From positions 248,001-312,000 of the forward strand of contig NZ_JAFGZD010000003.1 in NCBI RefSeq assembly GCF_017165765.1: a DNA stretch of 64,000 nt, read 5' to 3'. The translations under genes were made by a program, and so were the position numbers. The stretch's first letter is position 1. Every line of letters starts with the position of its first letter. Below the pieces are notes generated by a model. That model did no database searches. It was not told where the DNA came from and saw nothing but the letters and a program-made list of their open reading frames with translations. Source of the DNA: Pseudomonas capsici. Lineage in GTDB: Bacteria > Pseudomonadota > Gammaproteobacteria > Pseudomonadales > Pseudomonadaceae. Shown piece after piece: positions 55,601-64,000 of this stretch.

Positions 55601-55616
55601 TGGCACGAAACTTGTT
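55601..55616 (+). promoter_or_regulatory. Sigma54-like promoter of the fliD operon
   Basis: TGGCACGAAACTTGTT has the -24 TGGCACG and TTG at -12, but GT replaces the invariant GC. It lies 64 nt before the fliD ATG. fliDS is FleQ/sigma54-dependent in P. aeruginosa, which supports the call despite the mismatch. Confidence 0.65.
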
Positions 55617-55679
55617 GCAGATTTTTCCGATTCCTTGAAAGAGTCAAAAGGTCGGCGACATTCTTGAGGGGTAAGCATC

Positions 55680-57131
55680 ATGGCTACAATTACATCGAGT
55701 ACGGGCCTCAACTCTGGCCTGGATATCAAGGCAATCGTCGATGGTCTGGTGGGCGTCGAGAAGGCTGCCAAGCAGAACCAGATCACCAAGCAGACCAGCG
55801 TCGCCAAGGCTTCGGCTGATGGTGTCGATCAGCTCACGGCTGCATTGAGTGCCTTCCAGAAGGCGATGGACAGTCTCAAGAGCACTACAACGCCTGCATT
55901 TCAGGGTTTTGCTGCCACTTCAGCCAATGAGTCTGTGGTCAAGGCAACTGCGGGTAACGCGGCAGTCAATGGTACTTATTCTCTCAATGTGAGCCAGTTG
56001 GCGACCGCTTCCAAGGTTGCGACGGTTGCGCTCGACTCGACTCAAACCAGTGCTATTCCGAGTGGTACCCTGAAAATCACTCAAAATGGCACTACTCACG
56101 AAGTCAAGATTACCAAGACCTCTACCCTGCAGGAGGTGCGTGACACGATCAACTCCACGCTTCAGGGTAAGGGTATTTCGGCGAACATCATTACTGACAG
56201 CAATGGTTCGCGCCTGGTATTCAGTTCGACCACGACCGGCAAAGGCAGTGATATTTCGGTTGATGGCGGTACAGAACTCAGCATGCTGAACATCGACGGC
56301 ACCAAGCTGATGAGCTCCACCAGCACATCGACCGATGCCAACGGCAATGCAATTCCGGGTGCGGGTGCGATTCAGGATCTGGCCAAGGATGCCGCGTTCA
56401 CCATCGATGGCCTGAGTCTGACCAGCTCGACCAATACGGTCAGCAACGCTGTATCCGGTCTGACGTTCGAGCTGGTGGCAAAAAGTGCTGATGCCAACAC
56501 GAATACGACGATCACGGTTGCCACCAACACCGAGGGCTTGAAAACCTCGCTGCAGACCTTTGTCGATTCGTATAACACCTTGGCCAAGCTGGTCACCACG
56601 CTGACCAAGGGAACGGTATCGGCAGACGGAAAATCCTTTACGGCTGCGCCTATGACCGGCGATGCGACGCCTCGTGCCTTGCTGGCGGCCGTTCGTGGTC
56701 AGATTGCTACTGCAACCGCCAACAGCGGTCTGGGTTCTCTGGCTCAGCTGGGGATCACGACGCAGCAAAGCGACGGTACGTTGTCCTTGAATACTTCGGA
56801 ATTTACCAAAGCTCTGAATGACAAGAAGTTCGGGGGTGAGATCCAGACGCTGTTTACCGGCAGCGGTGGATTGATCGAGCGGATGGAAAAAGCCATCGAG
56901 CCCTATACGAAGACCGGCGGGATTCTTGCTGCCAAGAAGACCAGCCTGACCCAGGTTCAGACTCGACTCACCGCCGAGCAGGAAGCGCTTGATCGCCGTA
57001 TCGAAACGCTGACTACAACCCTGACCACCAAGTACAACGCGATGGATCTGGCGGTTGGCAAGCTCAAGGCAACGGCCAGCAGTATCACCTCGATTTTCGA
57101 AGCGATGAATGCACAGAAAAACGCTTCGTAA
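55680..57131 (+). CDS. fliD: Filament cap protein FliD (HAP2)
   Basis: 483 residues. N-terminal FliD_N (TGLNSGLDIKAIVDGLVGVE), a Ser/Thr-rich middle, and the C-terminal FliD_C with a coiled coil (QTRLTAEQEALDRRIETLTT). A pentamer or hexamer caps the filament tip and folds incoming flagellin. Terminator 17 nt after the stop; fliS begins 118 nt on. Confidence 0.95.
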   Translation: MATITSSTGLNSGLDIKAIVDGLVGVEKAAKQNQITKQTSVAKASADGVDQLTAALSAFQKAMDSLKSTTTPAFQGFAATSANESVVKATAGNAAVNGTYSLNVSQLATASKVATVALDSTQTSAIPSGTLKITQNGTTHEVKITKTSTLQEVRDTINSTLQGKGISANIITDSNGSRLVFSSTTTGKGSDISVDGGTELSMLNIDGTKLMSSTSTSTDANGNAIPGAGAIQDLAKDAAFTIDGLSLTSSTNTVSNAVSGLTFELVAKSADANTNTTITVATNTEGLKTSLQTFVDSYNTLAKLVTTLTKGTVSADGKSFTAAPMTGDATPRALLAAVRGQIATATANSGLGSLAQLGITTQQSDGTLSLNTSEFTKALNDKKFGGEIQTLFTGSGGLIERMEKAIEPYTKTGGILAAKKTSLTQVQTRLTAEQEALDRRIETLTTTLTTKYNAMDLAVGKLKATASSITSIFEAMNAQKNAS

Positions 57132-57147
57132 ATAAAAGAAATGCCAG

Positions 57148-57173
57148 AAACCCGACCCCGTGTCGGGTTTTTG
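57148..57173 (+). terminator. Terminator of fliD
   Basis: AAACCCGAC-CCCGT-GTCGGGTTT followed by TTT, a 9-bp perfect stem. Confidence 0.9.
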
Positions 57174-57248
57174 CTTTCAGGCTAAAGTTTTTTGACCGTA
57201 CGTCGATAGCTTGGGTATACGTAATCCGGATCTGCTACGAGGCCCCCT

Positions 57249-57635
57249 ATGAATCCGATGTTAGCACTGCGTCAGTATCAGAAGATTGGCTCCCAGGCAC
57301 AGACCTCTGAAGCCAGCCCTCACCGTCTGGTCCAGATGTTGATGGAAGGCGGTCTGGATCGCATCGCCCAGGCCAAAGGTGCCATGGCGCGCAAGGATAT
57401 CCCCAACAAATGCGTTTTCATCGGCAAGGCCATCGGCATTGTGGGTGGATTGCGCGAAGGGCTGGATCTTGAAAACGATCCTACACTGGTTCGCCAGGAC
57501 AGCCTTTATCACTACATGATGAAGCGTCTGGCCGAAGCCAATGCCAAGAACGATGAAAAGATGCTCGATGAAGTTGCCGGTCTGCTGATTACAGTCAAGG
57601 AAGGCTGGGACGCAATCGGCGCTGTACAACAATAA
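57249..57635 (+). CDS. fliS: Flagellin export chaperone FliS
   Basis: 128 residues. Typical FliS four-helix signature: ALRQYQKIGSQAQTSEASPHRLVQMLMEG near the N-terminus (longer than shown in the motif sense) and AIGIVGGLREGLDLE in the middle. It binds the C-terminus of FliC in the cytoplasm and stops early polymerisation. 26 nt before the FliT/FleP-like gene. Confidence 0.95.
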   Translation: MNPMLALRQYQKIGSQAQTSEASPHRLVQMLMEGGLDRIAQAKGAMARKDIPNKCVFIGKAIGIVGGLREGLDLENDPTLVRQDSLYHYMMKRLAEANAKNDEKMLDEVAGLLITVKEGWDAIGAVQQ

Positions 57636-57661
57636 GTTCGCTGTCTTCTGGAGAAAACACC

Positions 57662-57958
57662 ATGAGTGCTGCGCTCAAGCGTATCGAAGAAACCCGTGAA
57701 GCGTTGGTCGGGGCCCTGGCCGAGCGTGACTGGGACGCAATCGTCAAACTTGACCTGGCATGTCGTGAATGTGTTGAGGCCGTTGTGAGCGAGGCACCTG
57801 CCGATGAGCCGGGGCTGCGCAGCAATCTGGAAGAGCTGCTGGGTGTATATCGACAATTGATTGACGTTGCTACAGATGAGCGTCAGGCAATCGCCGACGA
57901 AATGACGCAAATCCGCAATGCTAAAAACGCCGCGAAGGTATACCATCTGTTTGGCTAG
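57662..57958 (+). CDS. FliT/FleP-like flagellar chaperone
   Basis: 98 residues, all-helical, cytoplasmic. Small size, heptad-like Leu/Ala spacing and position between fliS and fleQ match FleP (PA1096) of P. aeruginosa and FliT of other bacteria. FliT chaperones FliD; FleP has been linked to pilus and flagellar traits. Sequence alone does not choose between the names. Confidence 0.8.
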   Translation: MSAALKRIEETREALVGALAERDWDAIVKLDLACRECVEAVVSEAPADEPGLRSNLEELLGVYRQLIDVATDERQAIADEMTQIRNAKNAAKVYHLFG

Positions 57959-58022
57959 CTTTTATTTGTCGGTTTGATTGTTCGACAATAGTTTCGCCAT
58001 AAATTTGACTGTATATGTTTTT

Positions 58023-58051
58023 TTGACTTAACTAGTGATGTTCACTATTTT
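58023..58051 (+). promoter_or_regulatory. Sigma70-type promoter of fleQ
   Basis: TTGACT, 17 nt, TATTTT. The spacer holds AGTGA-TGT-TCACT, a small dyad that could be an operator. It lies about 87 nt upstream of the fleQ ATG. fleQ is sigma70-dependent in P. aeruginosa. Confidence 0.6.
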
Positions 58052-58137
58052 CTGGCGTCTCATCGGATATAACGGCTGAGAGATGCCAAGCTGCCCACGA
58101 TCTCGGGCATTGAGTTGACTAGGGAAGTTGCTATTGC

Positions 58138-59613
58138 ATGTGGCGTGAAATCAAGATTCTGCTAATCGATGACGATAGCCAGCGCCGCCGGGATCTGGCG
58201 GTTATCCTGAATTTTCTGGGTGAAGAAAATTTATCCTGCTCCAGTCAGGACTGGCAGCAGGTTGTCGGTTCTTTGGCCTCGACACGTGAAGTTCTTTGCG
58301 TGCTCGTGGGCAGCGTAAATACTCCGGGCAGTCTGCAGGGGCTTCTTAAGACAGTCGCTGCATGGGATGAGTTCCTTCCCGTATTGTTGATGGGCGAACA
58401 TTCTGCCGTCGACCTTCCCGAAGATCTTCGCCGTCGCGTGCTTTCCACCCTCGAAATGCCGCCCAGCTACAGCAAATTGCTGGATGCCCTGCATCGTGCC
58501 CAGGTCTATCGTGAAATGTACGATCAGGCCCGCGAGCGGGGTCGGCATCGCGAACCCAATCTGTTCCGCAGTCTGGTAGGCACCAGCCGTGCCATTCAGC
58601 ACGTGCGCCAGATGATGCAGCAAGTGGCCGATACCGATGCAAGCGTGCTGATTCTGGGTGAGTCGGGCACGGGCAAGGAGGTGGTCGCTCGCAACCTGCA
58701 CTACCACTCCAAGCGTCGTGATGCGCCTTTTGTTCCGGTTAACTGCGGTGCGATTCCTGCCGAGTTGCTGGAAAGCGAATTGTTCGGGCATGAGAAGGGC
58801 GCCTTTACCGGAGCCATTACCAGTCGTGCCGGACGCTTCGAGCTGGCCAACGGCGGCACGCTGTTTCTGGATGAGATCGGTGACATGCCGTTGCCGATGC
58901 AGGTCAAGCTGCTGCGTGTCCTGCAGGAGCGTACCTTCGAGCGGGTCGGCAGCAACAAGACTCAAAGCATCGATGTGCGCATCATTGCGGCGACGCACAA
59001 GAACCTCGAAAGCATGATCGAGACCGGCAGCTTCCGTGAAGACCTCTATTACCGTCTGAACGTGTTTCCGATCGAAATGGCGCCTCTGCGTGAGCGTGTC
59101 GAAGATATTCCGCTGCTGATGAACGAGCTTATCTCGCGCATGGAGCACGAAAAGCGTGGTTCGATCCGTTTCAACTCGGCCGCCATCATGTCGCTGTGTC
59201 GTCATGCCTGGCCGGGTAACGTCCGGGAGCTTGCCAACCTGGTGGAGCGCATGGCGATCATGCATCCTTATGGCGTGATCGGCGTGGCAGAGCTGCCGAA
59301 GAAATTCCGCTACGTCGAGGATGAAGACGAGCAGATGGTCGACAGCCTGCGCAGCGACCTGGAAGAGCGCGTGGCTATCAATGCCCATACGCCGAACTTC
59401 GCTTCCGGAGCCGTGCTTCCGCCTGAAGGCCTGGACCTCAAGGACTACCTGGGTGGTCTTGAGCAGGGCCTGATTCAGCAGGCGCTGGATGATGCCAACG
59501 GTATCGTGGCGCGTGCTGCGGAGCGTCTGCGGATTCGTCGCACAACGCTTGTTGAAAAGATGCGCAAGTACGGCATGAGTCGCCGGGAAGGTGACGATCA
59601 GGCGGATGATTGA
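58138..59613 (+). CDS. fleQ: Master flagellar regulator FleQ
   Basis: 491 residues. N-terminal receiver-like FleQ domain (about 1-120), AAA+ core with Walker A GESGTGKE, sigma54-contact loop KGAFTGAIT, Walker B LFLDEIGD and arginine-finger region, and a C-terminal HTH ([20 protein letters not shown]). FleQ activates class II flagellar genes with RpoN and switches exopolysaccharide genes with c-di-GMP. The receiver lacks a normal phospho-acceptor set, as in other FleQ proteins. It lies directly upstream of fleSR. Confidence 0.97.
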   Translation: MWREIKILLIDDDSQRRRDLAVILNFLGEENLSCSSQDWQQVVGSLASTREVLCVLVGSVNTPGSLQGLLKTVAAWDEFLPVLLMGEHSAVDLPEDLRRRVLSTLEMPPSYSKLLDALHRAQVYREMYDQARERGRHREPNLFRSLVGTSRAIQHVRQMMQQVADTDASVLILGESGTGKEVVARNLHYHSKRRDAPFVPVNCGAIPAELLESELFGHEKGAFTGAITSRAGRFELANGGTLFLDEIGDMPLPMQVKLLRVLQERTFERVGSNKTQSIDVRIIAATHKNLESMIETGSFREDLYYRLNVFPIEMAPLRERVEDIPLLMNELISRMEHEKRGSIRFNSAAIMSLCRHAWPGNVRELANLVERMAIMHPYGVIGVAELPKKFRYVEDEDEQMVDSLRSDLEERVAINAHTPNFASGAVLPPEGLDLKDYLGGLEQGLIQQALDDANGIVARAAERLRIRRTTLVEKMRKYGMSRREGDDQADD

Positions 59614-59637
59614 CGCCTGCTGCATGCGCAAAAAATC

Positions 59638-59666
59638 AAACCTCTGAATTTTCAGGGGTTTTTTTT
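59638..59666 (+). terminator. Terminator of fleQ
   Basis: AAACCTCTGA pairs with TCAGGGGTTT (one G-T pair) followed by a T tract; the T tract runs into the fleS promoter. Confidence 0.8.
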
Positions 59667-59682
59667 AGGCACGAGGATTGCT
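59667..59682 (+). promoter_or_regulatory. Sigma54 promoter of fleSR
   Basis: AGGCACGAGGATTGCT keeps GG-N10-GC; the only deviation is A for T before GG. It begins immediately after the fleQ terminator, 54 nt before the fleS ATG. Confidence 0.85.
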
Positions 59683-59735
59683 AAGTCACTCTCAACATAC
59701 CGTTTAATGACGGTTCGCCACGCGAGAGATGATAT

Positions 59736-60950
59736 ATGTCCAAGGCCGTCCAGATGTCCCCTGACTTGCCCAGCCAAGCCCGACCCTCCCTGGAACTGGA
59801 AAGTCGCCAGGGTCTTGAGCAGGCCTTCTCGTTGTTTAACCAGATGTCGTCGCAACTGGCTGATTCCTACGGGCTGCTGGAAACCCGCGTTGCCGAGTTG
59901 AAGGGCGAACTGGCGGAGGCGGGCGCTCAGCGTATGCAGGAACTGGCAGAAAAGGAGCGCCTGGCCAATCGTCTGCAGAATCTTGTGGATCTGCTGCCTG
60001 GCGGCGTAATCGTCATCGATGGAATGGGTGTGGTGCGCGAGGCCAACCCGACCGCCATCGAACTCTTGGGGCAGCCTCTGCTGGGCATGTTGTGGCGTCA
60101 TGTCATCAGCCGTTGTTTCGCACCTCGCGAAGATGACGGACATGAGGTTTCCCTGCGTGACGGACGTCGTCTGTCCATTGCCACCCGCTCTCTGGATGCC
60201 GAGCCCGGACAATTGGTGCTGCTCAACGATCTGACTGAAACCCGTCGCCTCCAGGAGCAACTGGCTCGTCATGAGCGCCTGTCTTCCCTGGGGCGCATGG
60301 TCGCTTCTCTGGCGCATCAGATCCGTACACCTTTGTCGGCGGCCATGATCTACGCCAGCCATCTGACCGAGCAGGAGTTGCCGGTGGAAACCCAGCAGCG
60401 TTTTGCGGCGCGCCTGAAGGAGCGTCTGCATGAGCTTGAGCATCAGGTGCGCGACATGCTGGTCTTTGCGCGTGGCGAATTGCCTTTGACTGACCGCCTG
60501 ACGCCGGGGCAGCTGTTCCAGGCCTTGCAGTCGGCAGCTCAGACCCATGTGCAGGACGTGGCCGTGCGCTGGCAGTGCGATTCGATCGATGGTGAGCTGC
60601 TGTGCAACCGCGACACGCTGGTGGGGGCGATGCTCAACCTGGTGGAAAATGCGGTGCAGGCCAGTGTCGGAAAGACCCGTCTGAAAATTCATGCCTACAG
60701 CCGTGGCAATACGCTGCGCCTGTGCTTCAGTGATAATGGCGGCGGCATGGACAAGGCGGCGCTGGCACGTATCGGAGAACCTTTTTTTACCACCAAGACC
60801 ACCGGCACCGGCCTTGGTCTGGCGGTGGTCATGGCGGTGACCCGTGCTCATCAGGGAAGTGTGCAGTATCGCTCCACTGTCAATCGCGGGACCTGTGCAA
60901 TCGTCACTTTGCCGTTGATTCCGGTTTCCGCTTTAGTGAGTAGCCACTGA
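59736..60950 (+). CDS. fleS: Flagellar sensor kinase FleS
   Basis: 404 residues, soluble. A coiled-coil N-terminus (about 45-85) leads into a PAS domain (LVDLLPGGVIVIDGMGVVREAN), then the H-box with His194 (SLAHQIRTPLSAAM) and a HATPase_c domain with N-box LNLVENAVQAS and G2 TGTGLGLAVVM. It phosphorylates FleR to drive mid-stage flagellar operons. It overlaps fleR by one base (TGATG). Confidence 0.95.
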   Translation: MSKAVQMSPDLPSQARPSLELESRQGLEQAFSLFNQMSSQLADSYGLLETRVAELKGELAEAGAQRMQELAEKERLANRLQNLVDLLPGGVIVIDGMGVVREANPTAIELLGQPLLGMLWRHVISRCFAPREDDGHEVSLRDGRRLSIATRSLDAEPGQLVLLNDLTETRRLQEQLARHERLSSLGRMVASLAHQIRTPLSAAMIYASHLTEQELPVETQQRFAARLKERLHELEHQVRDMLVFARGELPLTDRLTPGQLFQALQSAAQTHVQDVAVRWQCDSIDGELLCNRDTLVGAMLNLVENAVQASVGKTRLKIHAYSRGNTLRLCFSDNGGGMDKAALARIGEPFFTTKTTGTGLGLAVVMAVTRAHQGSVQYRSTVNRGTCAIVTLPLIPVSALVSSH

Positions 60951-62350
60951 TGTCGATCAAAGTGCTGTTGGTCGAAGACGACCGTTCGTTGCGCGAAGCG
61001 CTGGGCGAGACTCTGGAGCTGGCCGGTTACGGCTACCGGGCGGTGGGCTCGGCTGAAGATGCCTTGCTGGCGGTGGATCAGGAATCGTTCAGTCTGGTTA
61101 TCAGCGACGTGAACATGCCGGGTATGGATGGCCATCAATTGCTGGCGCTGTTGCGCAGTCGCCATCCGCAACTGCCGGTTCTGCTGATGACGGCTCATGG
61201 TGCCGTAGAGCGAGCGGTGGACGCCATGCGCCAGGGCGCGGCGGACTATCTGGTCAAGCCTTTCGAGCCCAAGGCCCTGCTGGCGCTGGTTGCCCGGCAT
61301 GCGCTGGGGCGTCTGGGGCCTGCCGAAAACGATGGGCCCATTGCCGTGGAGCCCGCCAGTATCCAGCTGCTGAGTCTGGCCAGTCGGGTGGCGAAAAGCG
61401 ATTCCACCGTGCTGATTTCCGGTGAGTCCGGGACAGGCAAAGAAGTATTGGCGCGATTCATTCATCAAAACTCGCCACGTGCCGATAAGCCTTTTATCGC
61501 GATCAACTGTGCGGCGATTCCGGACAACATGCTCGAAGCGACATTGTTCGGTCATGAGAAAGGGTCGTTTACCGGTGCCATTGCGGCGCAGGCGGGCAAG
61601 TTCGAGCAGGCTGATGGCGGCACCATCCTGCTCGACGAAATTTCTGAAATGCCGATGGGGCTGCAGGCCAAGCTGTTGCGTGTGCTCCAGGAGCGTGAGG
61701 TCGAGCGGGTGGGGGCCCGTAAACCGATCAATCTGGATATCCGGGTGCTGGCGACCACCAACCGTGATCTGGCGGGTGAAGTGGCGGCCGGGCGGTTTCG
61801 CGAGGATCTGTTTTACCGGTTATCGGTATTTCCGCTGGCGTGGCAGGCATTGCGTCAAAGGACTGCCGATATTCTGCCGTTGGCCGAGCGTCTGCTGGCC
61901 AAGCACGTCAATAAAATGAAACATGCGCCTGTGCGGTTGTCTGCCCGGGCGCAGGCATGCCTGGTGGGGTATTCGTGGCCGGGCAATGTGCGTGAGCTGG
62001 ACAATGCGGTGCAGCGCGCCCTGATATTGCAGCAGGGCGGGGTGATCGAGGCTGAAGACTTCTGCCTGGCGGGGCCTGTCACAGGGGCTTCGCCTTCTGT
62101 TGCTTCGGTGCCGTTGGCCCCTATGGCTCCGGTCGATAATGTGCCGGCTGTTGCCGAGTCTGCCGGTGCCTTGGAAGATGATCTGAGGCGCCGTGAGTTT
62201 CAGGTGATCATCGACACGTTGCGCACAGAGCGCGGGCGTCGCAAGGAAGCTGCCGAGCGCCTGGGCATCAGTCCCAGGACGTTGCGCTACAAGCTGGCAC
62301 AGATGCGTGATGCGGGCATGGATGTCGAGGGTTATCTGTTCGCGACCTGA
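60950..62350 (+). CDS. fleR: Sigma54-dependent response regulator FleR
   Basis: 466 residues. Receiver with Asp10-Asp11 and acceptor Asp53 (VISDVNMPGMDG), AAA+ core with GESGTGKE, Walker B ILLDEISE, and the sigma54 loop as KGSFTGA, where Ser replaces the usual Ala. C-terminal Fis-type HTH (RRKEAAERLGISPRTLRYKL). With RpoN it activates mid-class hook-basal-body operons. Ends 160 nt before the fliE promoter. Confidence 0.96.
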   Translation: MSIKVLLVEDDRSLREALGETLELAGYGYRAVGSAEDALLAVDQESFSLVISDVNMPGMDGHQLLALLRSRHPQLPVLLMTAHGAVERAVDAMRQGAADYLVKPFEPKALLALVARHALGRLGPAENDGPIAVEPASIQLLSLASRVAKSDSTVLISGESGTGKEVLARFIHQNSPRADKPFIAINCAAIPDNMLEATLFGHEKGSFTGAIAAQAGKFEQADGGTILLDEISEMPMGLQAKLLRVLQEREVERVGARKPINLDIRVLATTNRDLAGEVAAGRFREDLFYRLSVFPLAWQALRQRTADILPLAERLLAKHVNKMKHAPVRLSARAQACLVGYSWPGNVRELDNAVQRALILQQGGVIEAEDFCLAGPVTGASPSVASVPLAPMAPVDNVPAVAESAGALEDDLRRREFQVIIDTLRTERGRRKEAAERLGISPRTLRYKLAQMRDAGMDVEGYLFAT

Positions 62351-62510
62351 GTTTTTCCGACGGGTCGGGAAGGGTGATCTGTTTGTCTGGCTTTGTCGTA
62401 TGAATGTTGTAATTCAATGGCATATTGATGTCATTGGGTGAGAGGCAGGGTTCGCCCAGAAGGTCTGGGTCGCGGGTGAGAGCAAAGTGAAGCAGAGGTT
62501 GTTATCTGTT

Positions 62511-62526
62511 TGGCACTCTTGTTGCT
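62511..62526 (+). promoter_or_regulatory. Sigma54 promoter of the fliE operon
   Basis: TGGCACTCTTGTTGCT is a full sigma54 match with GG-N10-GC, 63 nt upstream of fliE. Confidence 0.92.
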
Positions 62527-62588
62527 ATGTCTTCACTATCCGCTGAATCAGTGTCAAAAAATTGCGGGCCTTACGAGAGAAAATGTCC

Positions 62589-62918
62589 ATGAGCCAAGGT
62601 GTTGAATTTAATCGCTTGATGTTGGATATGCGGGCCATGCAGATGGATGCCATGGCGGCTTCCAAACCAGTGACCGCTACGCCGGAAGTCGGCACCAGCA
62701 GCTTTGCCGATATGCTTGGCCAGGCCGTCAACAAGGTTTCCGAAACCCAGCAGGCTGCCAGTCAGTTGGCGACTGCATTTGAAATCGGCAAGAGTGGTGT
62801 CGATCTGACTGACGTCATGATTTCCTCACAAAAAGCCAGCGTCTCGTTTCAGGCCTTGACCCAGGTTCGCAACAAGCTGGTTCAAGCCTATCAAGACATC
62901 ATGCAGATGCCGGTTTAA
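62589..62918 (+). CDS. fliE: MS-ring/rod adaptor FliE
   Basis: 109 residues from [10 protein letters not shown], the family start and length; an ATG two codons earlier is also possible. Conserved [18 protein letters not shown] and the C-terminal [20 protein letters not shown]. FliE joins the MS ring to FlgB at the rod base. 15 nt before fliF. Confidence 0.96.
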   Translation: MSQGVEFNRLMLDMRAMQMDAMAASKPVTATPEVGTSSFADMLGQAVNKVSETQQAASQLATAFEIGKSGVDLTDVMISSQKASVSFQALTQVRNKLVQAYQDIMQMPV

Positions 62919-62933
62919 GGGACGTACTGAGTC

Positions 62934-64000
62934 ATGGCCGAAGCAACAGCCGAAACCGTTCCGGCAAGAGCGGGCTCCCCGGACAAGAAACCCTTGTTTG
63001 GTCTGTCTTTTCTGGAAAACCTTTCTGAGATGACCATGCTGCGTCAGATCGGCCTCATGGTCGGTCTGGCTGCCAGCGTGGCCATTGGCTTTGCCGTGGT
63101 GCTCTGGTCCCAGCAACCCGATTACCGGCCGCTTTACGGCAGCCTGGCGGGGATGGACAGCAAGCAGATCATGGACACTCTGACTGCGGCGAATATCTCC
63201 TATACCGTCGAGCCCAACTCCGGTGCCTTGCTGGTGAAGGCCGATGACGTGCAGCGTGCGCGTATCCAGCTGGCTCAGGCCGGTGTGGTACAGAACGACT
63301 CCAATATCGGTTTCGAGATTCTCGACAAGGATCAGGGCCTGGGTACCAGCCAGTTCATGGAAGCCACACGCTATCGCCGTGGTCTGGAAGGCGAACTGGC
63401 ACGTACCATCTCGTCCCTGAACAACGTCAAGGCTGCTCGCGTGCATCTGGCGATCCCGAAAAGCTCGGTGTTTGTCCGTGACGATCGCAAGCCAAGTGCC
63501 TCGGTTCTGGTCGAGCTGTATGCAGGCCGTACTCTTGAGCCAAGCCAGGTCGTGGCCATCGTGAATCTGGTGGCTACCAGCGTTCCCGAACTGAGCAAGT
63601 CGCAGATTACGGTTGTGGATCAGAAAGGCCACCTGCTTTCCGATCAGGCCGAGAACTCCGAGCTGACCATGGCTGGCAAGCAGTTCGACTACAGCCGTCG
63701 CATGGAAGGCATGCTGACCCAGCGGGTACAGAACATTCTGCAACCTATCCTGGGTAGCGATCGCTACAAGGCCGAAGTTTCTGCGGTGGTGGACTTCAGT
63801 GCGGTCGAATCGACAGCCGAAAGCTTCAACCCTGACCAGCCTGCCTTGCGCAGCGAGCAGTCGGTGAATGAGCAACGCTCCAGCAGTTCCGGCCCGCAAG
63901 GTGTTCCGGGTGCCCTGAGCAACCAGCCGCCAGGTCCGGCGACCGCGCCTCAGACTACCGGTGGCGGTGCTGCCGGTGCCGCAGCCGCCATCGCTCCCGG
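62934..64000 (+). CDS. fliF: Flagellar MS-ring protein FliF (3' end outside window)
   Basis: Opens with MAEATAETVPARAG and runs off the window after about 355 residues of the usual 570-600. One N-terminal membrane helix (IGLMVGLAASVAIGFAVVLW), then ring-building motifs (YRPLYGSLAGMDSKQIMDTL, TISSLNNVKAARVHLAIPK) and the start of the Gly/Ala/Pro-rich linker. The second membrane helix and the FliG-binding tail are missing. FliF forms the inner-membrane MS ring, the base on which the motor and export gate are built. Confidence 0.96.
   Translation, partial: MAEATAETVPARAGSPDKKPLFGLSFLENLSEMTMLRQIGLMVGLAASVAIGFAVVLWSQQPDYRPLYGSLAGMDSKQIMDTLTAANISYTVEPNSGALLVKADDVQRARIQLAQAGVVQNDSNIGFEILDKDQGLGTSQFMEATRYRRGLEGELARTISSLNNVKAARVHLAIPKSSVFVRDDRKPSASVLVELYAGRTLEPSQVVAIVNLVATSVPELSKSQITVVDQKGHLLSDQAENSELTMAGKQFDYSRRMEGMLTQRVQNILQPILGSDRYKAEVSAVVDFSAVESTAESFNPDQPALRSEQSVNEQRSSSSGPQGVPGALSNQPPGPATAPQTTGGGAAGAAAAIAP

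Overview
The window looks like chromosome of a fluorescent plant-associated Pseudomonas of the P. syringae / P. viridiflava / P. cichorii type. The grounds are the flagellar gene order, a short 282-residue flagellin with P. syringae-like epitopes, the fgt1-fgt2-KASIII block just upstream of fliC, and REP-type repeats. GC is high throughout except in two islands (about 1.6-3.0 kb and 28.8-29.26 kb). Species cannot be fixed from sequence alone.

Layout. 1-1465: an incomplete catabolic operon (iron-type alcohol dehydrogenase, DapA-like aldolase). 1620-2950: an AT-richer operon of two overlapping deaminase-fold genes, one with an intact zinc site and one with a degenerate site. 3085-6853: an ACS-type MFS transporter, then divergent pobA and its AraC-type regulator. 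6889-9413: ppnN and a membrane-anchored SH3 protein, separated by a MITE-like repeat. 9775-12065: a response regulator with TPRs and a soluble histidine kinase, overlapping by 4 nt. 12294-20607: a flagellin-glycan (modified viosamine) island in two convergent operons. 20888-23650: a glutamine-synthetase-family gene and an MFS gene.

From 23722 to the end the window is almost wholly motility: ycgR, flgN, flgM, flgA (minus strand); cheV, cheR; then flgBCDE, flgFGHIJKL, fgt1, fgt2, a second KASIII gene, fliC, flaG, fliD, fliS, a fliT/fleP-like gene, fleQ, fleS, fleR, fliE and the start of fliF (plus strand). An FlhE-like gene and a complete MacB-type ABC / TolC / HlyD export operon (28364-33960) sit between cheR and flgB, where other pseudomonads usually have nothing.

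How it fits together. FleQ, transcribed from a sigma70-like promoter, should activate sigma54 promoters that I can read upstream of fleSR, flgB, flgF, fliD and fliE. FleSR would drive the later hook-basal-body operons. Sigma28-type promoters precede fliC and flgM, giving the usual checkpoint of FlgM export through the hook. The glycan island holds every step needed for a 3-hydroxybutyrylated, methylated 4-amino-4,6-dideoxyglucose: ACP, KASIII, ketoreductase, N-acyltransferase, aminotransferase, methyltransferase and glycosyltransferase. Fgt1, Fgt2 and the island transferase together match the three-sugar glycan known from P. syringae flagellin. All six serines glycosylated in P. syringae pv. 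tabaci flagellin are at the same residue numbers here.
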